From positions 1 to 17,041 of the forward strand of contig DYLI01000025.1 in NCBI GenBank assembly GCA_020722165.1: a stretch of DNA of 17,041 bases, in the 5' to 3' direction. The notes under the pieces are model-generated. The model saw only the letters and a list, made by a program, of their open reading frames with translations. It ran no database searches and was not told where the DNA came from. Within the stretch, counting starts at the first letter, position 1. Every line of letters begins with the position of its first letter. The stretch comes from Halothiobacillus neapolitanus (GTDB lineage Bacteria; Pseudomonadota; Gammaproteobacteria; Halothiobacillales; Halothiobacillaceae). This document shows, piece after piece, positions 8,141-15,257 of the stretch. A program made the translations under genes and the position numbers.

Positions 8141-8944
8141 TTATTTACCTTGGATCATTTGTAGGTATCCATCAGTACCTCTCTGCAAGAAGTAGTAGTT
8201 TTTCACGCCCCTATCTTCCAAAAAGTATTGTAAAAGCCAGACGCGTGCTCCGCTGTCATCAAAAATAAAGAGAGCTTTATTCTCGGCTTTGGCGGTATTG
8301 ATGATTTTTGTAAGCTTTTCTTTATCCATACCAACACGTATCTCGCGCCCTGGAAAAATCGTAATGCCGTCAAGCTGAAAGTTTTCGCGGACATCCAAAA
8401 TGATCGCACTAGAATCTGCCGTAGCTTTTTTCATAAAATCAATGGGCGGAAGGGATTTTGCATCAAATTGAGCTTGAGTAATCAAAAACTTGGGATCAAA
8501 AGGTTTGTCAAAAAGGATAGTGAGTTGTGGATTTTTCTCCGCCCAGTCATTGATGCCACCATCGAAGGTGAAACTATCTTGATTCATTCGTTTGCCGGCT
8601 TCATAGGAGTGATGGCAACGATGACCATTGCAGTAGAAAACAGCCGTTTTGTTGCCATTATTAGCGACTGCTTGTTTTACGGTATCGACAAATTTTGTGT
8701 CCGATGTCGGTATGTTTATAGCGTCTTTAATGTGCATGACGCTGTATTCAAGGGGCGAGCGCACATCAATCACGGTGAAAAGCTTTAGCTTGGTGGTGAG
8801 CTCATCAATTTCGATTACCTTGACTTTGGGATAAATCAAACGTAGGGGGAAGGCTTTAGTATCTGCTGCCATAGTGACCGAGCCAGAAATTAAAGAGCCA
8901 AAAACCAGTGAAGCGGTTAAAACCAAAAAATGGCGCTTGTGCAT
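8141..8944 (-). CDS. Exported tandem-rhodanese-domain protein
   Basis: This 267-residue protein has a clear Sec signal peptide (KRH, then hydrophobic residues 6-22, cleavage near residue 26 at TMA), so it should be periplasmic. Two rhodanese domains follow. The first (about 42-140) has VIDVRSPLEY and an active-site loop starting at C105, as CNGHRC, then HH. The second (about 160-265) has IILDVRENFQ but its loop (FDDSGAR, 229-234) has Asp where the catalytic Cys should be, so it is probably inactive. In rhodaneses with an active Cys, that residue carries a persulfide or handles sulfur, thiol or metal(loid) oxyanion chemistry. The start at 8944 is backed by GGAG nine bases upstream. The gene appears AT-richer than the Ter operon, hinting at separate acquisition. 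The exact substrate is unknown. Confidence 0.88.
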   Translation of the reverse strand: MHKRHFLVLTASLVFGSLISGSVTMAADTKAFPLRLIYPKVKVIEIDELTTKLKLFTVIDVRSPLEYSVMHIKDAINIPTSDTKFVDTVKQAVANNGNKTAVFYCNGHRCHHSYEAGKRMNQDSFTFDGGINDWAEKNPQLTILFDKPFDPKFLITQAQFDAKSLPPIDFMKKATADSSAIILDVRENFQLDGITIFPGREIRVGMDKEKLTKIINTAKAENKALFIFDDSGARVWLLQYFLEDRGVKNYYFLQRGTDGYLQMIQGK

Positions 8945-8990
8945 GCTGAAAGACTCCAGATAAGTGGATAAAACAAGTGACTAGATAAAA

Positions 8991-9019
8991 ACATTACTCA
9001 ACAAATACGCTTGCGCAAG
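8991..9019 (-). promoter_or_regulatory. Candidate rhodanese promoter overlapping a 10-bp palindrome
   Basis: Reading leftward, TTGCGC (complement of 9013-9018), a 16-base spacer and TAATGT (complement of 8991-8996) make a weak sigma-70-like promoter about 45 bases before the rhodanese start. The -35 lies inside the perfect palindrome CTTGCGCAAG (9010-9019), which could be an operator. This is an inference by eye. The rest of the 151-base gap (8945-9095) shows no gene and no terminator for the Ter operon. Confidence 0.27.
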
Positions 9020-9095
9020 TTAGAAGTGCTCTCAATGCGAGGAATGCAACTTTCAGGGAAGAATAGACGCTTTTTTGCCGTTTGGCAGCCATCTA

Positions 9096-10019
9096 TCAAG
9101 TCGCTACTGCCCCAAAAGCCTGCACGCGCGTCAAAATGGCCTTGGCCCAGTTTTTGTGGGTGCTGATTTCGCACATGCTGCCGCCGTGACCAAAGACGGC
9201 AGGGCTGTGTTCGTGCAGGATGATTTGTGCGGCTTCAACGTCGTTCGGGCAGACGCGGTAGTGGCTTTCAATCAGTGGGACTTGCGTGGGGTGGATGGCG
9301 GTTTTGCCGATCAGGCCATGCAGCAGGTCTTCGCTAACTTCTTCGGCAAGCAGTTCGGGTCGATCCATGTGCTCGAAAACCGGGGCGGTAAGGTGAAAGC
9401 CATGCGGGCGCATGGTGGTGACCAGGCGGGCGATGATGCCGCCCAAGGGGGTGCGGTAGATGGTCACATGGCGCGGGCGACGGATGCCGAGCAACGCGAG
9501 CAGGTCATTACCGCCGATGCGCAGGGCAAGGATGCGCGGTTTGATGTGTGGCGCGCTGAGCTTTTTACGCAACATGCGCATTTCGCGTTCGCAGAACGCC
9601 TCGGCAGTTTCTAAGGTGGGCATGAGCAGGTGCTGGCTGTGGCGTATCGGCTCAAGATAGCTTTCGATATTGTGGCGGGTGGCTTTGGGAATGACGAAGC
9701 CGGTGAGTTTGTTGACCCCCGACATGCCCATGACCTGCTGCATGATGTCGAGATTGCGCACGCGCACGAAGCGCAGCGTTTGGCTGTTCGCGGGCATACG
9801 CGCAAGGGTGTGGGCGAGGTTGTCGAGTGCGCCGGGTAGGTCGCGTTCGCTGACTGCATCTTCGGTGCAAAAAATCACCGAGCGTAGAAATGGGTATTTA
9901 TGACCCTCGGCAATCAGCGCTAAGTCGTGGTGCGTGCAGGGGACATAGAGCGATGCGCCAAGGCGCTCAGCAAGATGGCCTTCGCTGGCTTGGTGTGTGG
10001 GTAGGTTATGACTTTGCAT
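9096..10019 (-). CDS. CitE/HpcH-HpaI-type aldolase/lyase of the Ter metabolite module
   Basis: This 307-residue protein belongs to the HpcH/HpaI aldolase and citrate-lyase beta (CitE) superfamily: TIM-barrel, Mg-dependent enzymes that make or break C-C bonds next to a carboxylate or CoA ester. Visible active-site features are the FVRVRN strand with Arg (residues 84-89), the metal-binding Glu in LMPTLETAEAF (E137) and Asp in RIGGNDLLALLG (D172), followed by the conserved GKTAIHPTQV segment near the end. The frame is open to 10088, but the ATG at 10019 gives the natural N-terminus and a 14-bp overlap with the upstream StiP-type gene, implying coupled translation. CitE-like enzymes of this subtype recur in Ter-associated PRTase operons. 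The substrate is unknown and is presumably an intermediate of the operon's metabolite. It is the last gene of the operon. Confidence 0.88.
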   Translation of the reverse strand: MQSHNLPTHQASEGHLAERLGASLYVPCTHHDLALIAEGHKYPFLRSVIFCTEDAVSERDLPGALDNLAHTLARMPANSQTLRFVRVRNLDIMQQVMGMSGVNKLTGFVIPKATRHNIESYLEPIRHSQHLLMPTLETAEAFCEREMRMLRKKLSAPHIKPRILALRIGGNDLLALLGIRRPRHVTIYRTPLGGIIARLVTTMRPHGFHLTAPVFEHMDRPELLAEEVSEDLLHGLIGKTAIHPTQVPLIESHYRVCPNDVEAAQIILHEHSPAVFGHGGSMCEISTHKNWAKAILTRVQAFGAVAT

Positions 10020-11100
10020 GGTGAACGTCTTTGATAATGGCGATGGCTTGATAGGGGGCAATGTCGCGCTCAATGATGACAGGCACATTTTTCTCGGTGG
10101 CTAAAGTGCGCATGTGGGCGATATCGTCGGTCGCATGTTCGCTAAGTATCAGTAGGCCGGGGCTGCGACGCAGCAGGACGCGAGTGGCTTCGCCGATGCC
10201 GGGTTTGATGTGGTTGATGTGTTGCACTTGATGTTGCAGCATGAGGCGTGCCATGAGCTGTTGCACACGTTGACGGCGCGCAATATCCGGCGTGTTTCCG
10301 CTCGGTGCAAGGCTTTGCTTGGCGCGTTGTTCGGCGCGTTGGCAGAGGTCGTCCACATAGCGTCTGGACAGGTCTTGCGCTGCGAGATGCTCGTAGTAGA
10401 GGCAGCCGTGGAAGTCGTTGCTGCCGATATTTTCATCCAGAATCGAGCGGCTAATCAGGCCGGAAATGGTGGCGTTGAGGATGCTGGAGGGAATGAGGTA
10501 GTCGTCTTGCGTGGCGGCGTGCGACGCAACTCCGGCAAGGTCGGCGAGCACCCACAGGCTGGGGTCGATGTGGCTGGCGTGACGCTGGTTGTAGGCAGTG
10601 ATTGAAGTGAATAATTCTTGGGTAATCACGCCCTTTCCCGTCCAGCCGTCGATAAAAACGATGGAGTCGTCGCGGTGGCCGAGGGCGAGGATGTGTTGGA
10701 TGGCCTGTGCGTCAATGCCCCGGTCGCGAATGATGGAGATGGCGTAGTGATTCACTTCGCGCTGGAAAACGCTTTCGAGCAGGCGCTTGAGAATCACCCC
10801 GACGGGTGTGCCTGCACGGGCGAGGGAGACGAGAGTGATCGCCCCCTGTTTGGCCGCATCGAGCATGGTGGCAAGTTTGAGCATGTCCTCCGCGACCCGT
10901 GTGCCGTTGTGTTGCCACGCTTGCGTAAAAAGTGCCATATAAGCTTCGGAGGGCTGTTGTTCGGGCGAAAGCATTTCGCTGTAATGCTTAGTGCCGCTTT
11001 GAATGAGTTGTTCTTTGGCGGCAACATCGACCAAGGTGGCGTTGCTGAGCGGTTTGAGTAAAAAGGTCACATCGCCGGGAAGGTAGCTGCCGTGGAACAT
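10006..11100 (-). CDS. StiP-type PRTase-like protein with C-terminal PELOTA domain
   Basis: This 364-residue protein pairs an N-terminal PRTase-fold domain with a C-terminal PELOTA RNA-binding-like domain. Databases name the first part either PRTase or 'cysteine protease StiP', so its chemistry is unsettled. It shows TLVSLARAGTPVGVILKR (89-106), the phosphoribosyl-pyrophosphate-loop-like IVFIDGWTGKG (147-157) and a conserved NDFHGCLYYEHL block (228-239) with C233, the candidate nucleophile if it is a protease. The PELOTA part is about 295-360 (INHIKPGIGEATRVLLRR, then LLILSEHATDDIAHMRTLA). The start at 11100 is one base after the HAD stop codon, with AGGA about 10 bases upstream. This architecture is a hallmark of Ter-associated biosynthetic operons. 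A role in transferring a ribosyl-phosphate group is predicted, not shown. Confidence 0.88.
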   Translation of the reverse strand: MFHGSYLPGDVTFLLKPLSNATLVDVAAKEQLIQSGTKHYSEMLSPEQQPSEAYMALFTQAWQHNGTRVAEDMLKLATMLDAAKQGAITLVSLARAGTPVGVILKRLLESVFQREVNHYAISIIRDRGIDAQAIQHILALGHRDDSIVFIDGWTGKGVITQELFTSITAYNQRHASHIDPSLWVLADLAGVASHAATQDDYLIPSSILNATISGLISRSILDENIGSNDFHGCLYYEHLAAQDLSRRYVDDLCQRAEQRAKQSLAPSGNTPDIARRQRVQQLMARLMLQHQVQHINHIKPGIGEATRVLLRRSPGLLILSEHATDDIAHMRTLATEKNVPVIIERDIAPYQAIAIIKDVHHAKS

Positions 11101-11101
11101 A

Positions 11102-11872
11102 TCAGGAGTCCTGCGCGAGCTTGCGCATGAGTTGGGCGTGTTTGGGAATCAGGGCGTAGTCACAGAGCGCAAGAAAGTCGGCATCGCTTTGGCTATCACC
11201 TGCGCCGAGCACGAGCAAGTCGGGGTGTTCGCGGCGGTAGTGGTCGAGCAAAAAGCGCACGGCATGGGCTTTGTCGAGGCTTTTGGGCATGACGGAAAGG
11301 TTGTTGCCATTGTGGTGCAGGCTGAGTTCCGGGTGCTGCTTTAACCATGCGGCCAGCAGTTCGTCACGCAGGCGCGGCAGGCTGGTGGCGTGCTGTTTGT
11401 CGCGATCCTTGACCAGTACGTAGAAAATTTGGCCGTGATCGCCAATCAGCCTTGCGTGCAGGCCGGGTGCATGTTGCGTCGCCCATGTGTTGATTTGTGT
11501 GTTCAAGTCTGCAAAACAGGCCAGCCACGGCTGCATGATGGCGTGCATGTGCGTGCTCCAGCTTGGGTCGGGCTGGCCGCTGGCATTAAGAATCGTGCCG
11601 CCGTGGTTGAGGATGACCCAAGGTGGCGGCGGGATGTCGAGCTGGACGCGCTGGTAGCTCGCGGTATGGCGGGCGGTGGTGGGGATGATTTCGACACCGC
11701 GCATCAGGTGCAGAAATTGACGTTGCGGCGGGGTGCTGAAACCGTGGGCAACACCGTTTTCAAGGTAGGCCGTAGGTTTGATGGCGTGGCTGGCGCAGCT
11801 GTGGTCGTGCAGAGCTTTGGCTTCGGTTTGGAACACGGTGTCGTCAAGATCGAGAAAGAGTAGGGTTTTCAT
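11102..11872 (-). CDS. HAD-superfamily hydrolase of the Ter metabolite module
   Basis: This 256-residue haloacid-dehalogenase-fold phosphatase resembles Cof or sucrose-phosphatase types with a C2 cap. The four HAD motifs are present: FLDLDDT with nucleophile D8 and acid/base D10, the Ser/Thr motif PTTAR (64-68), lysine K201 in SLDKAHAV, and the metal-binding GDSQSD (225-230). It probably removes a phosphate from a sugar- or nucleotide-like intermediate made by the adjacent PRTase-fold enzymes. The frame is open to 11908, but the ATG at 11872 puts the DxD motif at the usual place right after the first strand, and it starts 5 bases after the PRTase-TRSP stop codon. No clear ribosome-binding site is seen, which fits translational coupling. 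Catalytic residues look intact. The substrate is unknown. Confidence 0.9.
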   Translation of the reverse strand: MKTLLFLDLDDTVFQTEAKALHDHSCASHAIKPTAYLENGVAHGFSTPPQRQFLHLMRGVEIIPTTARHTASYQRVQLDIPPPPWVILNHGGTILNASGQPDPSWSTHMHAIMQPWLACFADLNTQINTWATQHAPGLHARLIGDHGQIFYVLVKDRDKQHATSLPRLRDELLAAWLKQHPELSLHHNGNNLSVMPKSLDKAHAVRFLLDHYRREHPDLLVLGAGDSQSDADFLALCDYALIPKHAQLMRKLAQDS

Positions 11873-11877
11873 TTTGA

Positions 11878-13038
11878 CTAAGCAGGCTGAGGCCAGAGTT
11901 GCGCGCAAGACAGGGTTTGTGCGCCGAGTGCATGGGCAAAGCGGCTGATGGCCGGATTGAGCTCGGTTTCGTGCAGGAGCAGGGTGATTTGCCGCTCATC
12001 TGCTGGCGCGTTGTAAATAAAGTAGGGGTCGCCTTGGCCGTAAGGGTCCTCGAGGCGTTGTGTGTGCTGAATCGGGCCGAATTCGAGGATGGGCGAGCGC
12101 GTGCTGGATTGCAGCGTGACTTGGCGGCCTTGCTGTTCGAGTTGCAACGCCAGCAGGTAAGGAATGTGCATGAATTCGCCCGTGCCGATAATCCTTACTG
12201 GTTTCTCGCGCGGATGAATGGCTAGTCGCTGCTCGACTGCTTCAAGCAGGCGTTTCGGCAGGATGAGGGGGCGATCAATGCCGGTACGTCCAAGGTGCGC
12301 CATGGGTTTGAGTTTTGCATTGTGGTAGGGCAAGGGGGCGACACCTTGCACGACAGGCGGGGCTTTGGGGGTGAATTGCCATTCAGCCCGCGCTGCGCTG
12401 ATATGAGCGGTTGGGGTGTCGAGAGCCTGATCGAGTGCTGCGCGGGCGTTGGCGCCCATAAAATCAGTCAGGGTCACGATATTGATCTGTTCAATGTTTG
12501 GGCAGTGTGTGCGTAGCGCGTGCCAAAGATTGAGGAAGGTTTTGCCCGTGCTGACTTCGTCGTCGAGCAGGACTAGCGTTTTGGCACGCTGCATTTGCTC
12601 GCGGTGTGCCGGGTCGGCGGGCAGGTGCAAGGCTTGCTTGGGGGCGTGGCTGTGGCCTTCTTCAAAATGCAGCACGGGCAGACCATCGAGCAGATAGCGC
12701 GTGCTGTGCATAAACACGGCCTGCTGCTTGGTATGGCTTTTTGCCCATTCCTCGTACACGCCGTAACTAAAACCAATCCCGGTTTCGGCCATGCCGATAA
12801 ACAAGGCTGGCGCATCGTTGGTGCTGTGAATGCGGCTGGCAAGTTGCTGATGAATCACCAACATTCTTGTCGGTTGAGCAGGCAGGTGCTTGCCCAGTAC
12901 GGTGCTGACAAACAAAAAGCCGCGCTTGGGGTTATGGCGCGCACCAAACTGGCACAGCGTTGCAAGTGGAATGTTATTGGCGGGGTCTTCGCGCACGTCA
13001 AGCGTGCCGGTTGGAAGTTCGATGGTTTGCCAGTTCAT
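11878..13038 (-). CDS. Phosphoribosyltransferase fused to TRSP domain
   Basis: This 386-residue protein has an N-terminal type I-like PRTase domain and a C-terminal TRSP domain. The phosphoribosyl-pyrophosphate-binding loop is LVLLDDEVSTGKT (155-167), with two acidic residues and the STGKT turn. KRGFLFVSTVLGKHLP (38-53) and IGMAETGIGFSYGV (81-94) are further PRTase-family segments. The TRSP domain (about 255-386) carries GTGEFMHIPYLLA (285-297) and the diagnostic TRSP tetrapeptide at 313-316. This pairing is characteristic of Ter-associated operons and predicted to make a ribosylated, nucleoside-like compound. A TTG at 13068 could add 10 residues, but the ATG at 13038 is preferred because the recognisable domain starts right there. 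The gap before it is the largest in the operon and contains a REP-like palindrome. Confidence 0.92.
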   Translation of the reverse strand: MNWQTIELPTGTLDVREDPANNIPLATLCQFGARHNPKRGFLFVSTVLGKHLPAQPTRMLVIHQQLASRIHSTNDAPALFIGMAETGIGFSYGVYEEWAKSHTKQQAVFMHSTRYLLDGLPVLHFEEGHSHAPKQALHLPADPAHREQMQRAKTLVLLDDEVSTGKTFLNLWHALRTHCPNIEQINIVTLTDFMGANARAALDQALDTPTAHISAARAEWQFTPKAPPVVQGVAPLPYHNAKLKPMAHLGRTGIDRPLILPKRLLEAVEQRLAIHPREKPVRIIGTGEFMHIPYLLALQLEQQGRQVTLQSSTRSPILEFGPIQHTQRLEDPYGQGDPYFIYNAPADERQITLLLHETELNPAISRFAHALGAQTLSCAQLWPQPA

Positions 13039-13083
13039 AACTTTATTTGGGGTGGTTTGGTTGCGCAAAAAAGCAACGATAAG

Positions 13084-13109
13084 GTAGGTGCGAATTCATT
13101 CGCACCTAC
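13084..13109. repeat. REP-like extragenic palindrome
   Basis: A perfect inverted repeat has 12-bp arms (GTAGGTGCGAAT and ATTCGCACCTAC) around a TC centre. It lies in the 80-base gap between the ATP-grasp and PRTase-TRSP genes, the longest gap in the operon. Sequences of this GTAGG(T/A)GCGAA...TTCGC type are dispersed extragenic palindromes in many Pseudomonas and other proteobacterial genomes. Only one copy was seen in this window. In the transcript it folds into a very stable hairpin that could protect or process the mRNA or damp downstream expression. It lacks a following T run on either strand, so it is not a classic terminator. Confidence 0.82.
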
Positions 13110-13118
13110 GAAGTCGCT

Positions 13119-14168
13119 TCAAAGCGCAAGAGCGCAGGGCTGCATGGTTTGGTGAATGTGCTGGCCGTGGCTGTTCTCGGTCGCTGGCTGGGCGTGGGTA
13201 CGCAATACCGCTTGATCTTCAGGCGCAAGCGCACGCAGGATGGCTTCAAAGGGCAGGTTGATGCCCGCTGCACAAGCCACCGGCGAGCCTCCGGAAGGAC
13301 GTGCATTGATTTCCAGTACCCGAATGCCATGCTCACCCATGCGGAACTGGATATTGAACAGGCCGTTAAGAGCAAATTGCCGTGTTAGAGCATGAGTCAT
13401 ACGCGCAATATCAGGGTGATTGTCAATATATTGCGGCGTGCTCAATACATTCGATTTGCGGCGTTGAATGGCGTAAATCAGCTCGCCATGCTCGGCCACG
13501 CAATCCACACTCCATTCCTCGCCAGCCAGAAACTCCATCAAGATTAAACTTGGCTTGAAATCGGGCTTGCCCTGCATCGCACGAGTGAGTTCGTGGATAT
13601 TCAGCATTTGTTCCTGACCGGCAAGCACATGCTCCAAGGCATCGTGCGTTTCATCAAGAATGCGGAAGCCCAAACCAAACACCGAGATGGAAGGTTTCAA
13701 GCACAGCGTGCTGTGGCGTTGTTTAAGCGCGGCATAGCCTGCTTCAAACTCAGCCAGATTCTGCACTTCGATGGTTTCGGCGGTGGGAGTTTGTTCCTGA
13801 TCGACGGCGGCACTAAAGGCGGCCTTGTTGTCCAAAAGAACCAAGGTATCGGTATCGGCACAGAGTAAAACCCGCGTGCCAATATCCAGAAATTCATCCA
13901 GGCGGCGGGCGATATTGATGGCGGCTTTGCCGGGCACGAAAAGCGTCACACGCTGCTCGACACAAAATTGCAAACACCAATCAACATAGTCCTGACCGCT
14001 GAGTTCAGGTTCAACAAACCAATCATCCGCAGTAAGCCGCGCCATGGCGGTATCCACCGAATGCGAGGCCAAGAGTTGCAGATGATTACCAATGTCATCC
14101 TGTCGGATTAAATCCAATAGATTATGCGTGACGGAAAAGCTTTTGTTGAACCAGATTTTTAAGGGCAT
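13119..14168 (-). CDS. ATP-grasp ligase of the Ter metabolite module
   Basis: This 349-residue ATP-grasp enzyme belongs to the group (as in carbamoyl-phosphate synthase large subunit or D-Ala ligase) that joins a carboxylate to an amine through an acyl-phosphate. It shows a pre-ATP-grasp domain (about 1-100), nucleotide-binding lysines K115 and K158 (LDNKAAF and LCLKPSISVFGLGF), the LILMEFLAGEEWSVD strand (208-222) and the metal-binding VLEINARPSGG (284-294). Motifs are complete, so it should be active. A TTG at 14177 would start directly after the terD stop codon; the ATG three codons later is preferred. Either way it is tightly coupled to terD. In this context it probably ligates an amino acid or other acid during synthesis of the operon's metabolite. 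The substrates are not known. Confidence 0.92.
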   Translation of the reverse strand: MPLKIWFNKSFSVTHNLLDLIRQDDIGNHLQLLASHSVDTAMARLTADDWFVEPELSGQDYVDWCLQFCVEQRVTLFVPGKAAINIARRLDEFLDIGTRVLLCADTDTLVLLDNKAAFSAAVDQEQTPTAETIEVQNLAEFEAGYAALKQRHSTLCLKPSISVFGLGFRILDETHDALEHVLAGQEQMLNIHELTRAMQGKPDFKPSLILMEFLAGEEWSVDCVAEHGELIYAIQRRKSNVLSTPQYIDNHPDIARMTHALTRQFALNGLFNIQFRMGEHGIRVLEINARPSGGSPVACAAGINLPFEAILRALAPEDQAVLRTHAQPATENSHGQHIHQTMQPCALAL

Positions 14169-14177
14169 GAGGCTCAA

Positions 14178-14756
14178 TTACAGTTGGGGAATAATCAGCG
14201 GAACGAGATCATCAAAGGTCGCGCCACGGCTGTTTTCGCCAATCGCGTGCATTTTCCACGCGCCATTATGGCGATACAGCTTGGCCATGATTTGCGCCGT
14301 GTGCGCGCCTTGGCCGCTGAGGTTATATTTGGCAATTTCCTGATTATTGCTTTGGTCAAGCAAGCGGCAATAGGCATTTTCAACCTGCTGGAAGCTCTGG
14401 CCGGTAAAACTATTCACGGTGAATACCAGCGCAGTGATGTTTTCCGGCACGCGGCTCAAGTCCACGCTAATGGTTTCGTCGTCACCATCACCCGCGCCGG
14501 TGCGGTTGTCGCCGGAGTGCACGATGCTGCCATCGCGGGATTTGAGTTGGCGAAACCAGACCACATCCGCCACCTGTTGTCCAGCGAACATGATGCAAGC
14601 CGCATCCAGGTCAATGTCTGCTGTGCCGCCACCAAAGCCAAACATGCCCTTGGTTTTTACGCCGTCCCAGCCCAAACCCATGGCCACGCGGGTGAGCGCG
14701 GCTCCGCCATCTTTGCTGAGATTGATTTTTTGGCCTTTTTCGAGATTGATACTCAT
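14178..14756 (-). CDS. terD: TerD-family calcium-binding stress protein
   Basis: This 192-residue single-domain TerD protein belongs to a cytoplasmic beta-sandwich family that binds calcium and is linked to tellurite and other stress resistance. It has the usual family length and N-terminus (INLEKGQKINLSK). The two acidic clusters that form the calcium site are present: DIDLDAACI (47-55) and the HSGDNRTGAGDGDDE run (80-94). The C-terminal part ends with FDDLVPLIIPQL, typical of TerD/TerE/TerZ. The start at 14756 has GAGG eight bases upstream (complement of 14765-14768), a strong site. It sits between terB and the ATP-grasp gene, so the metal-binding and biosynthetic parts share one transcript. 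It could be called TerD, TerE or TerZ; the paralogues cannot be separated from sequence reading alone. Confidence 0.95.
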   Translation of the reverse strand: MSINLEKGQKINLSKDGGAALTRVAMGLGWDGVKTKGMFGFGGGTADIDLDAACIMFAGQQVADVVWFRQLKSRDGSIVHSGDNRTGAGDGDDETISVDLSRVPENITALVFTVNSFTGQSFQQVENAYCRLLDQSNNQEIAKYNLSGQGAHTAQIMAKLYRHNGAWKMHAIGENSRGATFDDLVPLIIPQL

Positions 14757-14783
14757 AGTGTGATCCTCAGATTGGATGGGTGA

Positions 14784-15227
14784 TTAAAGGTCGAAGTTTT
14801 TAGGGTTCAGGCCAAGCTCGTGGCAAATCATGGTGACGGCCTGCTTTTCAGACTCGTCGAAATTGCCATCCGAGCTACCTACGGCAATGCACACGCGCAC
14901 CAGAAGTTGCGCTTGATCGGGCTTGCCTTTCATTTTGACAATGGCGGCCAATGCTTCGCCCTTGCCGATTTCATGGTCGAACTCGAATTTGCCGATATAT
15001 TTTTCAAACGTGCTAATCACCGTGTCGATTTCAAACACCTTGAGCGCATCGGATTGTTTGATAAAGCCAATCATCTTCTGCTTTTCGGCACTGCTGGCGC
15101 CGCCATCGGCATAGGCCACAATGGCGCAGCCGGCCACGATACCTTCCATCATGTCCTTGTTTTTGAACTTGCCGATTTCGGTTTGCAGGTTGGTGGTTTG
15201 GCGCTTGACCCAATCTAAAACGGACAT
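14784..15227 (-). CDS. terB: TerB-family tellurite resistance protein
   Basis: This 147-residue all-helical TerB protein, close in length to the classical plasmid TerB, is thought to sit at the inner face of the membrane with TerC and to bind metal. Its two repeat-like halves each carry an acidic motif: VAYADGGASSAEKQKM (37-52, with D41 and E48) and VGSSDGNFDESEKQAV (116-131, with D120, D124 and E127). The C-terminus HELGLNPKNFDL is characteristic. The start at 15227 is backed by GAGG seven bases upstream (complement of 15235-15238). It is the third gene in the operon order seen here. No terC (membrane protein) lies in the window; it could be beyond the right edge. Confidence 0.95.
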   Translation of the reverse strand: MSVLDWVKRQTTNLQTEIGKFKNKDMMEGIVAGCAIVAYADGGASSAEKQKMIGFIKQSDALKVFEIDTVISTFEKYIGKFEFDHEIGKGEALAAIVKMKGKPDQAQLLVRVCIAVGSSDGNFDESEKQAVTMICHELGLNPKNFDL

Positions 15228-15257
15228 GGAGTTACCTCGTGAATTGAACTACAAAAA

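Noticed and set aside
9071..9092. TTTTTT followed by a TGCC/GGCA hairpin just downstream of the CitE-like gene, at first taken as the operon terminator.
   Set aside because: On the minus strand the short hairpin is followed by a run of A, not T, so it does not have intrinsic-terminator form for the operon. On the plus strand the T run precedes the stem.
13061..13068. TTGCGCAA palindrome, the same core as in CTTGCGCAAG at 9010-9019, considered as a shared operator of the Ter operon and the rhodanese gene.
   Set aside because: The same 8-mer also occurs inside the peptidase coding region (7602-7609), so its presence in two gaps is weak evidence of regulation.
13060..13077. Small inverted repeat GTTGC ... 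GCAAC with an A-rich loop upstream of the PRTase-TRSP start.
   Set aside because: A 5-bp stem with an 8-base loop is too weak to call a terminator or attenuator; the nearby 12-bp palindrome is the real structure.
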